Origin: CAZYQW01 sp964649825
Lineage (GTDB): Bacteria; Planctomycetota; B15-G4; JADJEK01
NCBI GenBank assembly: GCA_964649825.1
Contig: CAZYQW010000029.1
Location: forward strand, 1-64,000
Reading direction: 5' to 3'
Length of the DNA: 64,000 nt
Shown here: piece after piece, positions 8,861 through 17,700 of the stretch
Layout of the letters: every line of letters starts with the position of its first letter
Numbering within the stretch: the first letter of the stretch is position 1
The notes under the pieces: generated by a model
The model's input: only the letters and a program-made list of their open reading frames with translations
What the model was told of the DNA's origin: nothing
Databases searched by the model: none
Made by a program: the position numbers and the translations under genes

Positions 8861-11800
8861 ATGGTCGAGAAGCCGATCGATGTCTTCCTCTCGTACGCCA
8901 GCGAGGATCGCGACGCGGTCGCGCGGCCGTTGAAGGAGCGGCTCGAGGCGCGGCACGTCTCGGTCTGGTTCGACGGGGAGCAGATCGCGACGGGGACGGG
9001 GATTGCGTCCGGGCTCGACCAAGGGTTGCTTCGGGCCCGGCTCGTCGTGGCGCTGCTCAGCCCGCGGTATCTCGCGAAGACGTGGACGACGCGGGAGAAG
9101 GACGCCGTGTTCGGGCTCGAGTCGGACGGCCGCGACCGGCTCTTCCCCGTGCTGCACGAGCTGACGATGAAGAAGCTGCGCGAGACGTCGCCGACGATCG
9201 CGGGTCGCGTGTGTGCCGACCTGAAGGCGGGCCTCGACGACGTCGTCACGAAGATCGTCGCGCGGCTGTTGGGGCGCCGGCTCTCCGCCTACGTCGTCTG
9301 CCCGGAGGCGCGCCAGGAGCCGATTCGGCGTCACGTCGAGAGCGCGCTCGAGGCGGCGGGGATGACGGCGCTCGCGATCGACGCGGCCGACGGCACGATC
9401 GATGCCGGCCGCGCCCGCGATCTCGCCGGCGCGGCCGACGTCACCGTCGTCATCGTCTGGTTCCGCTATGGCGAGCCGGCGCCCGGCGACGGGCGCTCGA
9501 CGCTCGACGTCGCGTGCGACGCGGCGGACAAGGACCGATCGGTCGTCCTCGTCCCGAAGGAAGCGACGGCGGTCAACGCCAGGTCGGCGTTCGACCAGGG
9601 GGAGGACGGCCCGGACTACGACAAGCAGAAGCGGCTCGACGCGCTGAAGAGCCGCGTCGAGGACGGATCGATCGAGTACGAGCTCGAGACCTTGGGCGCG
9701 ACCCTGACGTCGGCGCTGCGCGAGTGGCGCCGCGCGCGCGAGGCACTCCCCGGTGCACCGCCGCCTCCCGCGATCGACGCCGCCTTCGCGCGCGACCTCG
9801 ACGACTACCGCCGCCGCGCGACCAGCCTCTACGGCTCCGTCCCGCTCGCGGGCTTCGGGCGCCGCATGACCGTCTCGATCCGGCTCGAGGACCTGTTCGT
9901 GCCGCTCCACGCGCACGTGGCCCGCGAGCCGGGCGACGCGCCGGGGAACGCGCTCGAGGCCGAGGCGCGGCTCGCCGAACGCTCGCACGAGCTCCCGCTG
10001 ACCGAGGCATTCTGGCGGGGCGACCTCGCGCGCGAGCGGCGAGGGCTCGTCCTGCTCGGCGACCCCGGCTCGGGCAAGACGACGCACCTGAAGCGGCTGC
10101 TCCTCTGGATCTTCGAGAAGGGCGGCGCGGCGCTCGGCCTCCCCGGCGACGTGGTGCCGCTCTTCCTGCCGCTGCGCGAGCTGAAGAGCGGCGAGGACGA
10201 CCTGGCCTCGTTCGTGCGCCGGACGTTCCGGCTCGAGACGCTCGAGCTCGGCGCCGCGTTCGCCGGCGGCCTCTTGAAGCACCCGCGCCTCCTCTTCCTC
10301 CTCGACGGCCTGGACGAGATCTTCGACGAGGGAGCGCGCCGCAAGGCATCGCGCTGGATCGAGAAGCTGCTCGGCAGCCACCCCGACGCACGCTTCGCCG
10401 TCACCTGCCGCTACGCCGGCTACTCCGGCGACGTCCGCCTCGACGCCCGCTTCCTCGAGCTGCATCTGCGGCCGCTCTCCGACGCCCAGGCCGAGACCTT
10501 CGTGCAGAACTGGTATCGCATCGTCGAGACCGAGCTCGCCGACGACGAGACGGTCGGCCGCGCGCTCGGCGAACAGCAGGCGCGCAAGCTGATCGATCGA
10601 CTGCAGGAGTCCGACGTCCGCGCCGCCGCGCGCGTCTACGAGCTGACCCGCAATCCGCTGCTCTTGACCGCGATCTGCCTCGTCCACCGCGACCGCGGCG
10701 AGCTGCCGAAGAAACGCGCCGTGCTCTACGACGACTGCGTCGACGTGCTGCTCGAGGGGTGGCGGCGCGCGCAGGGGATCGACGTCCAATTCACCGCGGC
10801 CGACGCGCGCAACGTCCTGAAGCCGATCGCGCTCTGGATGCACCAAAAAGAGAAGCGCGTCCGCGCCACCGCGGCCGAGCTCGCGCCGCATCTCGGCCCC
10901 GCGCTCGCGCGCAGGACCGGCGAGCCGCCCGAGGCGTTCCTCCGGACGATCCGCGACCGGAGCGGCCTGCTCACCGGCTGGGCCGGCGATCAGTACGGAT
11001 TCATGCACCTCGGGTTCCAGGAGTACCTCGCCGCGCTCGCGCTGCGCGAGCGCGCCGCCGAGAACCCGGCCGTGCTGCGCCGGCTCGCCGATCGCTTCGC
11101 GGAGAGCTGGTGGCGCGAGGTGATCCTCCTCTTCCTCGCGGACGGGACGTGGTTCGCGCCGTTCTTCCGCGAGCTGGTGAAGCACGGCGCGTTCGTGGAG
11201 CACGCGGATCTCGTCCGCGAGTGCATCACCGACTGCGAGCGGCCGTCGGCCGAACCGTTCGAGGAGCTGCTGCGCCGGAAGCCGGCGCCCGCGTGGCTGG
11301 TGCGGCTGGGAATCGGAGAACGACGCGAGCGACTCGCGGCGCGCCAGGCGGTCGCCGCCGCGGCGCTGCGCGAGATCGCGCCGGAGAAGGCCGCCGAGCT
11401 CGAGCCGACGAAACGAGGGGAACGGGAACCGCGCGGCGACCACGCGCGAACGGTCCGGGGGATCGAGATGAGGTGGATCCCCGCCGGACGTCTCGAGGTC
11501 GGGGGAAAGACGCTCGAGAGCCGCGGGTTCTGGCTCGGCACGTACCCGGTGACGAACGAGGAGTACGGCCGCTTCCTCGAGGCGAACCCGGACGTGCGAC
11601 CACCCGCGCAGTGGGGAGACCGGCAGTTCAACCAGCCGCGCCAGCCCGTGGTCGGCGTCACGTGGCACGAGGCGGTGAGACTCTGCCACTGGGCGGGAGC
11701 CGGGCTCGAGAACGAGGCGGGGCGACTGCCGACCGCGGAGGAGTGGGAATACGCCTGTCGAGCGGGGACGACGACGGAGTACTGGTTCGGCGACGACGCG

Positions 11801-12088
11801 AGCGATCTGGAGCGATACGCGTGGTTCGACAACAACTCCGAAGGGGCGACACATCCGGTCGGCGAGAAGCCGGAGAACCCGTTCGGGCTCTTCGACATGC
11901 ACGGAAACGTCTGGGAGTGGTGCGCCGATGCCGACGGCCCGGCCGGCGAGAACCGTGTGTTCCGCGGCGGGTCGTTCCGGGACACCGCCAGGTGGCTCCG
12001 GTCGGCGTACCGGAACTGGGACCACCCGGACCTCCGGTGGTTCCTCCAGGGTTTCCGGCTCGCCGTCTCCGCCCCCATCTCGGGATAG
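8861..12088 (+). CDS. TIR-NACHT-FGE protein 1, DGR target carrying VR1
   Basis: 1075 aa. ATG 8861 has GGGGAG five bases upstream; a GTG at 8837 is weaker. TIR at 4-135 (FLSYASEDRD; Glu79 in KTWTTREKD fits the NADase position). A second Rossmann-like segment at ~142-235 starts at AYVVCPEA. NACHT NTPase has Walker A GDPGSGKTT at 400-408 and Walker B LLFLLDGLDE at 477-486, followed by a helical winged-helix-like region. The C-terminal FGE/C-type-lectin-like domain runs from ~867 (GIEMRWIPAG, LPTAEEWEYACRAG, GNVWEWCADA), and its last 46 codons are variable repeat VR1. Family knowledge: STAND NTPases sense an invader through the C terminus and oligomerise to fire the N-terminal effector. Inference: the diversified FGE end is the sensor. 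It is convergent with the RT gene. Confidence 0.93.
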   Translation: MVEKPIDVFLSYASEDRDAVARPLKERLEARHVSVWFDGEQIATGTGIASGLDQGLLRARLVVALLSPRYLAKTWTTREKDAVFGLESDGRDRLFPVLHELTMKKLRETSPTIAGRVCADLKAGLDDVVTKIVARLLGRRLSAYVVCPEARQEPIRRHVESALEAAGMTALAIDAADGTIDAGRARDLAGAADVTVVIVWFRYGEPAPGDGRSTLDVACDAADKDRSVVLVPKEATAVNARSAFDQGEDGPDYDKQKRLDALKSRVEDGSIEYELETLGATLTSALREWRRAREALPGAPPPPAIDAAFARDLDDYRRRATSLYGSVPLAGFGRRMTVSIRLEDLFVPLHAHVAREPGDAPGNALEAEARLAERSHELPLTEAFWRGDLARERRGLVLLGDPGSGKTTHLKRLLLWIFEKGGAALGLPGDVVPLFLPLRELKSGEDDLASFVRRTFRLETLELGAAFAGGLLKHPRLLFLLDGLDEIFDEGARRKASRWIEKLLGSHPDARFAVTCRYAGYSGDVRLDARFLELHLRPLSDAQAETFVQNWYRIVETELADDETVGRALGEQQARKLIDRLQESDVRAAARVYELTRNPLLLTAICLVHRDRGELPKKRAVLYDDCVDVLLEGWRRAQGIDVQFTAADARNVLKPIALWMHQKEKRVRATAAELAPHLGPALARRTGEPPEAFLRTIRDRSGLLTGWAGDQYGFMHLGFQEYLAALALRERAAENPAVLRRLADRFAESWWREVILLFLADGTWFAPFFRELVKHGAFVEHADLVRECITDCERPSAEPFEELLRRKPAPAWLVRLGIGERRERLAARQAVAAAALREIAPEKAAELEPTKRGEREPRGDHARTVRGIEMRWIPAGRLEVGGKTLESRGFWLGTYPVTNEEYGRFLEANPDVRPPAQWGDRQFNQPRQPVVGVTWHEAVRLCHWAGAGLENEAGRLPTAEEWEYACRAGTTTEYWFGDDASDLERYAWFDNNSEGATHPVGEKPENPFGLFDMHGNVWEWCADADGPAGENRVFRGGSFRDTARWLRSAYRNWDHPDLRWFLQGFRLAVSAPISG
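11942..12079 (+). repeat. DGR variable repeat VR1
   Basis: 138 nt aligning without gaps to the TR (13359-13496, minus strand). 14 differences, 12 of them at TR adenines. Examples in codon terms: ATC to TTC, AAC to GAC, AGG to TGG, AAC to CTC. The two non-adenine changes (CCC to ACC, and the G of GAC to C) fall at codons where VR3 also differs. It encodes about residues 1028-1073 of the TIR-NACHT-FGE protein, and the reading frame stays open. Confidence 0.95.
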
Positions 12089-12147
12089 ACCATCGATCTT
12101 CGAGCTTTGAGTTATGCCTTTTTCCCGGCACGCTCGGCAAGGTCCGG
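12080..12147 (+). promoter_or_regulatory. Conserved element downstream of VR1 (candidate retrohoming target signal)
   Basis: Begins with the last codons and stop (TCGGGATAG) and continues through CATCGATCTTCGAGCTTTGA, a TTATG(G/C)C motif, a T5 run and a CGGCACGCTCGGCA block. The same sequence follows VR2 and VR3 but is absent 3' of the TR. A VR-specific flank is what would be expected of a cis signal that marks the acceptor rather than the donor repeat. Function is inferred. Confidence 0.6.
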
Positions 12148-12183
12148 CTCGAACTCGCCGCCCCCCGGCCCGCCCATGCCGCG

Positions 12184-13197
12184 TCACCACCCACCCCCGA
12201 CGATGTCGCCCACGCGCGAGGCCACGAACCGCGCCACGTCCGGCCGCTTCTCGCCGGGCAATCGGTAGACCTCCCGCGCCACCTGCGCCCGCAGCCGCGC
12301 GAACGCGCGCGGCCGCGGCTCGATCCCGCCGCGCCGGATGCGCACGCCGAGGCCGTCGAGCGTGCCGGCGCACGAACGGATCCGCGCGTGCGGCGACTTC
12401 AGCCGCTGGTGGCGCTCCTCGGCCAGCCACGCCGCGATCTCCTCTCGCGCCCGCCGCAGGTCTGCACGCCGGTCGGCGAACAGGAACAGGTCATCCACGT
12501 AGCGAACGTACCCCGGGACTCTCCACCGTCGCTTGATCGCATGATCGAGCTCGCACAGGTAGACGTGCGCCGCGAAGAGCTGGCTCGTGTACGCCCCGAT
12601 CGGCAGGCCGCGGCCGGGCGGCGGCCAATCCGCGTCCATTCGCACGAACCGGCGCAACGCGGGCGGATCGTACAGGCCGGCACCGGCGCGAAACACGTCG
12701 TCGAGGACCGCGAGGAACCGCGCGTCTTGCACCTTGGCGCGAAGGAGCCGGCGGAGAACATCGATGTCGACGCTCGGAAAGTAGCTGCGGACGTCGAGGT
12801 GGACGAAGAACCGGTGCCGGCGGAGCCGCGCCCAGAGCCGCCGCCGCGCGCGGTGCGTGCCGAGACCAGGACGGCACGCGAACGCGTCGCCGGTCGACGA
12901 GCGCAGGAAGATCGGCTCGACCGCGCGCACGAGCGCGGCATGGACCACGCGGTCTTCGATCGACGCGCGCGCGATGACGCGAGGCTTCGGGTCATGGACG
13001 AGGAGCATGTCGAAGCCGGCCGGCCGCCACGTGCCCGCGACGAGCGCGTCGCGGATGCGGCGGAGCTCCGTCTCCCGGCGGAACAGGAACCACGCGACGT
13101 CCGGCCGCCGCCGCTTGCCGCGCACGGTCGCGCCGGCCGCGGCCTCGAGGTGGTCGGGGTCGACCAGGCGCTCGAACAGACGGCGGGCGGTGCGCAT
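12184..13197 (-). CDS. DGR reverse transcriptase
   Basis: 337 aa from ATG 13197 (GGGGAGA eight bases upstream; a TTG at 13218 is the alternative). RT motifs in order: HLDVRSYFPSVD (~133-144), LPIGAYTSQ (198-206) and YVDD (233-236). The (I/V/L)GxxxSQ form of the fourth motif is the hallmark of DGR reverse transcriptases, and the length is normal for the group. The enzyme would copy the TR transcript into cDNA while misincorporating at template adenines, with Avd. It lies 3' of HTH-avd-TR on the same strand and converges on TIR-NACHT-FGE 1. A relic of a second copy is at 24030-24231. Confidence 0.95.
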   Translation of the reverse strand: MRTARRLFERLVDPDHLEAAAGATVRGKRRRPDVAWFLFRRETELRRIRDALVAGTWRPAGFDMLLVHDPKPRVIARASIEDRVVHAALVRAVEPIFLRSSTGDAFACRPGLGTHRARRRLWARLRRHRFFVHLDVRSYFPSVDIDVLRRLLRAKVQDARFLAVLDDVFRAGAGLYDPPALRRFVRMDADWPPPGRGLPIGAYTSQLFAAHVYLCELDHAIKRRWRVPGYVRYVDDLFLFADRRADLRRAREEIAAWLAEERHQRLKSPHARIRSCAGTLDGLGVRIRRGGIEPRPRAFARLRAQVAREVYRLPGEKRPDVARFVASRVGDIVGGGW

Positions 13198-13358
13198 GGA
13201 ACGATCTCCCCAGACCAAGGACGAGCGGAGAAAAAGGCTCCCCCGGACGTTCGGCCGCGAGCGGCCTACCAGAACGGGGGAGCGCGGTTCGGGACCGCCG
13301 CGCGGGCGGCCCCGTCAGAGCGGAGGCCTTCTCGGGGTCCGGCCGGGCCGGACGTCGG

Positions 13359-13496
13359 GATGGGGGCGGAGACGGCGAGCCGGAAACCCTGGTCGTTCCA
13401 CCGGTTGTCCGGGTGGTTCCTGTTCCGGTTCGCCGACCGGAGCCTCCTGGCGGGGTTCCTGAACGACCCGCCGCGGATCACACGGTTCTCGCCGGC
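13359..13496 (-). repeat. DGR template repeat (TR)
   Basis: 138 nt on the RT strand, between avd and the RT gene, homologous to VR1, VR2 and VR3 without gaps. It has 25 adenines, concentrated in AAC and AGG codons of the matching VR frame. The 3' third from GGGTTTCCGG onward is free of adenine until the final ATC, so it stays invariant and fits the GC-rich initiation-of-mutagenic-homing end. No adenine-directed change can create a stop in the VR frame, because the adenine-containing codons are AAC, AGG, ATC, CAC, GAC, CAG and GAG. Its 5' end overlaps the last codons of avd. Confidence 0.95.
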
Positions 13497-13879
13497 TCGG
13501 CCTTCGCTCCTGCTTCGTTCTGTTCGCGCCATCTTTCGATCCGCCACTGTCGCCGCCAGCCGCCGAGCATGCGGCCGATCGCGTCGAGCTCGGCGCTCGC
13601 GTGGCGAAGCTGCGCCGCGGTCGTCGCCGCGAGGTCGCGCGAGAGCCGCAGGCGGACGCGCAGCCCGACGAGCGCCTCGTCGGCGCGACGCTGATGCTCG
13701 TGTCGCGTCACGGGAAAAGCGAGCGCGAGCGCGGTCTCGGTGACGAGGCGGCGCGACAGCGCGTCGAGCTCGGCCGCGAGGTCGGGCTGGCTCCGCGCGC
13801 GCACGAGCGAAGTGTGTCCGTGGATCCACCGGGCGAGGTCGTGCGCCCGCACGTAGATCGGCGCGTTCCGCGGGCTCAT
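13478..13879 (-). CDS. avd: Avd-like DGR accessory protein
   Basis: 133 aa, predicted all-helical and basic (for example RLRLSRDLAATTAAQLRHA and GGWRRQWRIERWRE). This fits the four-helix-bundle Avd family, which forms a ring that binds the TR RNA and the RT and is needed for mutagenic homing. Its ATG overlaps the stop of the upstream HTH gene (ATGA). Its TGA lies inside the TR: the last ~19 nt of avd are also the first nt of the template, so the avd mRNA and template RNA are one transcript. The gene call rests on position, size and helical pattern; sequence identity to known Avd is low by eye. Confidence 0.8.
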   Translation of the reverse strand: MSPRNAPIYVRAHDLARWIHGHTSLVRARSQPDLAAELDALSRRLVTETALALAFPVTRHEHQRRADEALVGLRVRLRLSRDLAATTAAQLRHASAELDAIGRMLGGWRRQWRIERWREQNEAGAKAEPARTV

Positions 13880-14478
13880 CGGCGCCCCTCCCGGCTGTCG
13901 CGGCCCAGCCGCTCGGCCCAGCGCAAGAGGCCGCCCAGCGCGGGCAGGATGTCCTCCTCCAGCCGCCGCGCCCAGTCGACGTGCGGCGCGCCGGGCGGCA
14001 TCGGCGCACCCGCGAGGACGCGCGCCAGCGATCGCGCGAACGCGGCTCGCGCGCGGCGCAACGCGGGGAGCTTCGTCTCGACGTCGAACGCACACGCGCC
14101 GATGCAGAGCTCCTCGATCCCTTCCTCGATCGATCGCGCGAGGCTGCCGGTCGGGCCGGTGCCGTTCGCCGCGCGCACCTCGGCGAGCAGAGCGTGCGCG
14201 GCGCGGAAGCTCTCGAGGTCGACGAACGACCGCCGCCGGTCGCCCGTGTGACGCGCCGCGCGCGAGGGGAGCGCGGCTTCGACGGCCGAGCGCACTCCGT
14301 CGGCGCGGCGCTGCAGCGCGGCGCGTTGGTCTTCGGTCAGCGGGAGGTTCCGCCGGGGGACGACCCACTGGCCGTTCGGCTCCTTGCGGCCGACGATCTT
14401 CGCGCGCGCGAGCCATCCGCGCAGCGTGCGCGGATGGACGCCCAAGGCGTCGGCCGCCTCGCGGAGATTGAGGTCCAT
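13876..14478 (-). CDS. HTH protein at the head of the DGR operon
   Basis: 200 aa from ATG 14478. Residues 1-45 are an excisionase/MerR-type winged HTH (LREAADALGVHPRTLRGWLA, then a wing ending WVVPRRNL). Residues ~80-195 are helical and resemble a second Avd-like bundle (SIEEGIEELCIGACAFDVET, then LARRLEEDILPALGG-like helices). It overlaps avd by 4 bp, so the two are made together. It could regulate the cassette, or bring the Avd/RT complex to DNA such as the repeated element 3' of each VR. I do not recognise a described family for the full-length protein. Confidence 0.7.
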   Translation of the reverse strand: MDLNLREAADALGVHPRTLRGWLARAKIVGRKEPNGQWVVPRRNLPLTEDQRAALQRRADGVRSAVEAALPSRAARHTGDRRRSFVDLESFRAAHALLAEVRAANGTGPTGSLARSIEEGIEELCIGACAFDVETKLPALRRARAAFARSLARVLAGAPMPPGAPHVDWARRLEEDILPALGGLLRWAERLGRDSREGRR

Positions 14479-14583
14479 AGGATCCTTCTCCGAGATTCGA
14501 GGGTTGCGTTGGGCGGAATAAGGAACCGGCGAGAAACGGTCGGGTTGCGCCGAAACCGGAAGAACCCGGCCGGCCACCGGGGC

Positions 14584-14624
14584 GGATCGTGGACGATCCT
14601 GGCCGCGAGGGTCGTCCACGATCC
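14584..14624. promoter_or_regulatory. Perfect 13-bp inverted repeat between VR2 and the DGR operon
   Basis: Arms 14584-14596 (GGATCGTGGACGA) and 14612-14624 with a 15-nt spacer. It lies upstream of the HTH gene start and downstream of the VR2 gene stop. It could be an operator for the HTH protein, a terminator of the vWA-FGE operon (no T tract), or the hairpin/cruciform that some DGRs need near the VR. Confidence 0.55.
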
Positions 14625-14687
14625 GTCCGCGCGCGGCACGTTGAGCCGCGGCGCGGCAGGAAGGGGTCACGTGCCGGCCGAAGCACG

Positions 14688-14755
14688 CCGGACCGTGCCG
14701 AGCGTGCCGGGAAAAAGCCATAACTCAAAGCTCGAAGATCGATGCCCTATCCCGA
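14688..14755 (-). promoter_or_regulatory. Conserved element downstream of VR2
   Basis: Second copy of the VR-flanking element: TCGGGATAG, then GCATCGATCTTCGAGCTTTG, TTATGGC, a T5 run and the CGGCACGCTCGGCA block, ending at TCCGG. Beyond this point the sequence diverges from the VR1 and VR3 flanks, which delimits the shared element to about 65 bp. Confidence 0.6.
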
Positions 14756-17700
14756 GATGGGGGCGGAGACGGCGAGCCGGAAACCCAGGTCGCTCCACCG
14801 GTTGCCCGGGAGGTTCCTGAGCCGGAACGCCGACCGGAGCCACCCGGCGGGGTACCTGAACGACCCGCCGCGGACCACACGGAACTCGCCGGCCGCCGGG
14901 CCGCCCGGGTCCGCGGCTGGCCCGCCGGTGTACAGACCGTACCAATCGGAGCACCACTCCAACACGTTGCCATGAATATCGAAAAGCCCGAACGGGTTCG
15001 CCGGCTTCTCGCCGACCGGATGTGTCGCGCTTTCGGAGTTCTTGTCAAACCACGCGTAGTGCTCCAGCTCGCCCGCGTCGTCGCCGAACCAGTACGCCGT
15101 CCTCGTGCCCGCCCGGCACGCGTACTCCCATTCCGCTTCGGTCGGCAACCGATACAGCGGCTCTCCGAGCGCCTCGAGAACCTGCTCGATGTCGATCCAC
15201 GACACGTTGACGAGGGGCTGGCGCGGCGCCAATGCCGTCGCGCTCGATCCAGCGAGGCGATCCATCTCCTCCTGCGTCAGCCCCGTCCACGCATGCCACT
15301 GATGCTGCGTCATCTCGTGCTTCGCCAAGAAGAACGGCGAGATCGACACGCGATGGACCGGCGACTCGTCATCGTACGCGCCGGGGTCGTACCCACGTCC
15401 GGCCGGATCCGACGTCTGCGCCCCCATGTCGAACGAGCCCCCGGGGATCAGCACCAGCACGACCGCGCCCGTGCCGTCGTCCGGCCAGGTCAGCCGCCCC
15501 GCTTCGTCCGGCGCCGGGACCGTTCCCGATCCGAGGATCGCGAACTCCCACTTCCTCGAATCCGGATCTTGCCCCAGGGGGTGGAGCGCATCCATCACCG
15601 CTGTGCGGTCGAGCTTCAGTCCGGCGTACTCGGGAGACCGCTCGCGGTCGGCGATGCGTTCGATCGCCTCGGCCCAGGCGGCGCTCGCCGGCACGCTCTG
15701 GAGCACGGTCGGGCGCGGCCCGTTCCACCAACGAACGCCTCCGGTGGCGAGCAGAAGGGCGGCGAGACCGGCCAGGCCTCCGATCGCGATCGCGCGCCGA
15801 CCCGACATCCGCAGGCGAACGTCTCCGAAGTCGCCGAAGCCGCAGGACGTCAGGAGTCGTTGCGTCCTCCCGGCCGCCGCGGGCCAGTTCCACGGCAGCA
15901 CGATGCGATCCTCGTGGCCATCGTCGCGATCGTCGCCCGAACGCGGCGCGCCCCACGCCGAGTACCGCCGGAGCCGCGCGCGGATCTCGCCGCGCACCCG
16001 CGGCGTGGATCCGCCGTGGAGCGCGTGCAGCTCCACCGCGGCGGCGTCGGGGTCGTGGATCAGCCGCAGGAGCGCGCGATCCATTCGTTGCCATTGGCCG
16101 GCGCCGGTCTCCGAGCGGTCCGGGTCTCCCGACGGTGCCTCGAGCCGCCCATCGAAGAACCGGATCGCGTCGTAGACCGGGCCGAAGCCGGCGAGCGGCA
16201 GGCCCTCGCTCGAGCGGGCGGAGATCAGGAAGTCGTTCAACCGGCGCGCCCGGAGGTTGGGATCGGTCTCGACCGCGCGCGCGAGGGCTTCGACGCCGAA
16301 CGGCTCGATCGGCAGCCGCAGCGCTCGGCAGAGATCGCGCGCGACCGCGGTCGGAACGGGATCCCACGAGAGGGCGACCGCACCGGCGAGGCGGCGCAAG
16401 GGAGCCGGATCCCGTTGCGCCGCCGGCCGCTTCTCCTCGATCGGCCGACCGGCGAGGAAGTCGAGCAACGCGGCCGGGCGAAGCACGCGGAGCCCGTACG
16501 TCTCGAGGGTCGCCGCGAGATCGACGCGCTCGTCGTCGTGCTCGTGTCCGACGTCGACGAACGCGAGGTGCGGCCACTCGGCCAGCTCCTTCAGTAGACG
16601 TTCCGTGCGCCGGCGGCGGTTTCCCGCCAGCGCTCGCGCGATGCCACGGCCGTCCGTGAACACGGCCACGATGGCGCCCCCGCGCATCCCTTCGAGGTTC
16701 GACACCACGGCCTCGTGGTGCGCGCCGAAGTGAAGCCGCTCGGGGACGCCGACGAAACGGGCCCGCTCGAACGGCAAGCCGACCTGGCGAAGACTCGACC
16801 CGACGTCGTCGGCGAAGGCGGCCACGTCGCCGCGCGCCGACGCGGACTGGTCGAGCCAGAACCAGACCTCGCGACCGCTCACGCGCGGCTTGCGGACGAC
16901 GACCGGCAACCCCGCCTGGCGCGCGGTCTCGCGCACGGTGCGGGCAAGGTCGAGACGAAGGCTCGGCACGTCGTGGACGTAGCGGTCGATCCCGAAGACG
17001 ATCCGCGAGCGCTGGGCCGGGGAGAGGAACGCGTCGTCCTCGGGTTCGAGCCACGGCTCCCACTCCGGGCTCCCCGGCACGGGTGGATCGACCGGGGGCG
17101 GCAGCCGCCGATCGAGACGCTCGCGTCGCAGCAGCAGGAGCCCGACGACGATCGGGAGCATGGCGACGAGAAGGCAGCTCCACGGGATGGGACGGGAACC
17201 CGGCTCGAGGACGCGGCAGGCCGGGAGGTTCTCGAGATCCTGCGGTCGAACCAGGAAGCCCGGACGTCGTGGCAGCACCAGGTCGCCGGAGGCGATCTCC
17301 TCCGGGCGTTCGCCGAACGGCTCGACGTCGGACTTTGCGGGAGCGGCCCCGGGGGAAGGCTCACCGGCAGGCCGAGGCAGTAGTGCGATGACCGCGCAAG
17401 AGGACGCGAGAGCGACGGCGAGGAGCCGGCGCGAGGGAAACCAACGCGGACGCGGATCACGGGGCGCGGTTGGGCCCGGAAACAGTGGCCCGGTCGACCC
17501 GGCAACGCTCGGCGCGAGCGGCTCCGGTGGCGCCGGTTGCTCGGCGTGCGTGGCAAGCACGTCCCACCAGGTCTCGAACGCAAGGTCGAGCTTCGCACGC
17601 TGCTCGGGCCGGGTCAGCACGACGCTCGCGAACAACTCGCGAAGCTGATCCTTCGACAGGCTCGGCCCGGCCTCGAGGATGGTCGCGATCCGGTCGACCT

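Noticed and set aside
6763..13743. Very long open frame on the plus strand (about 2300 codons)
   Set aside because: Composition is Arg/Ala/Gly-rich and it is antisense or out of frame to clear TIR, NACHT and RT genes. Long shadow frames are expected at this GC content.
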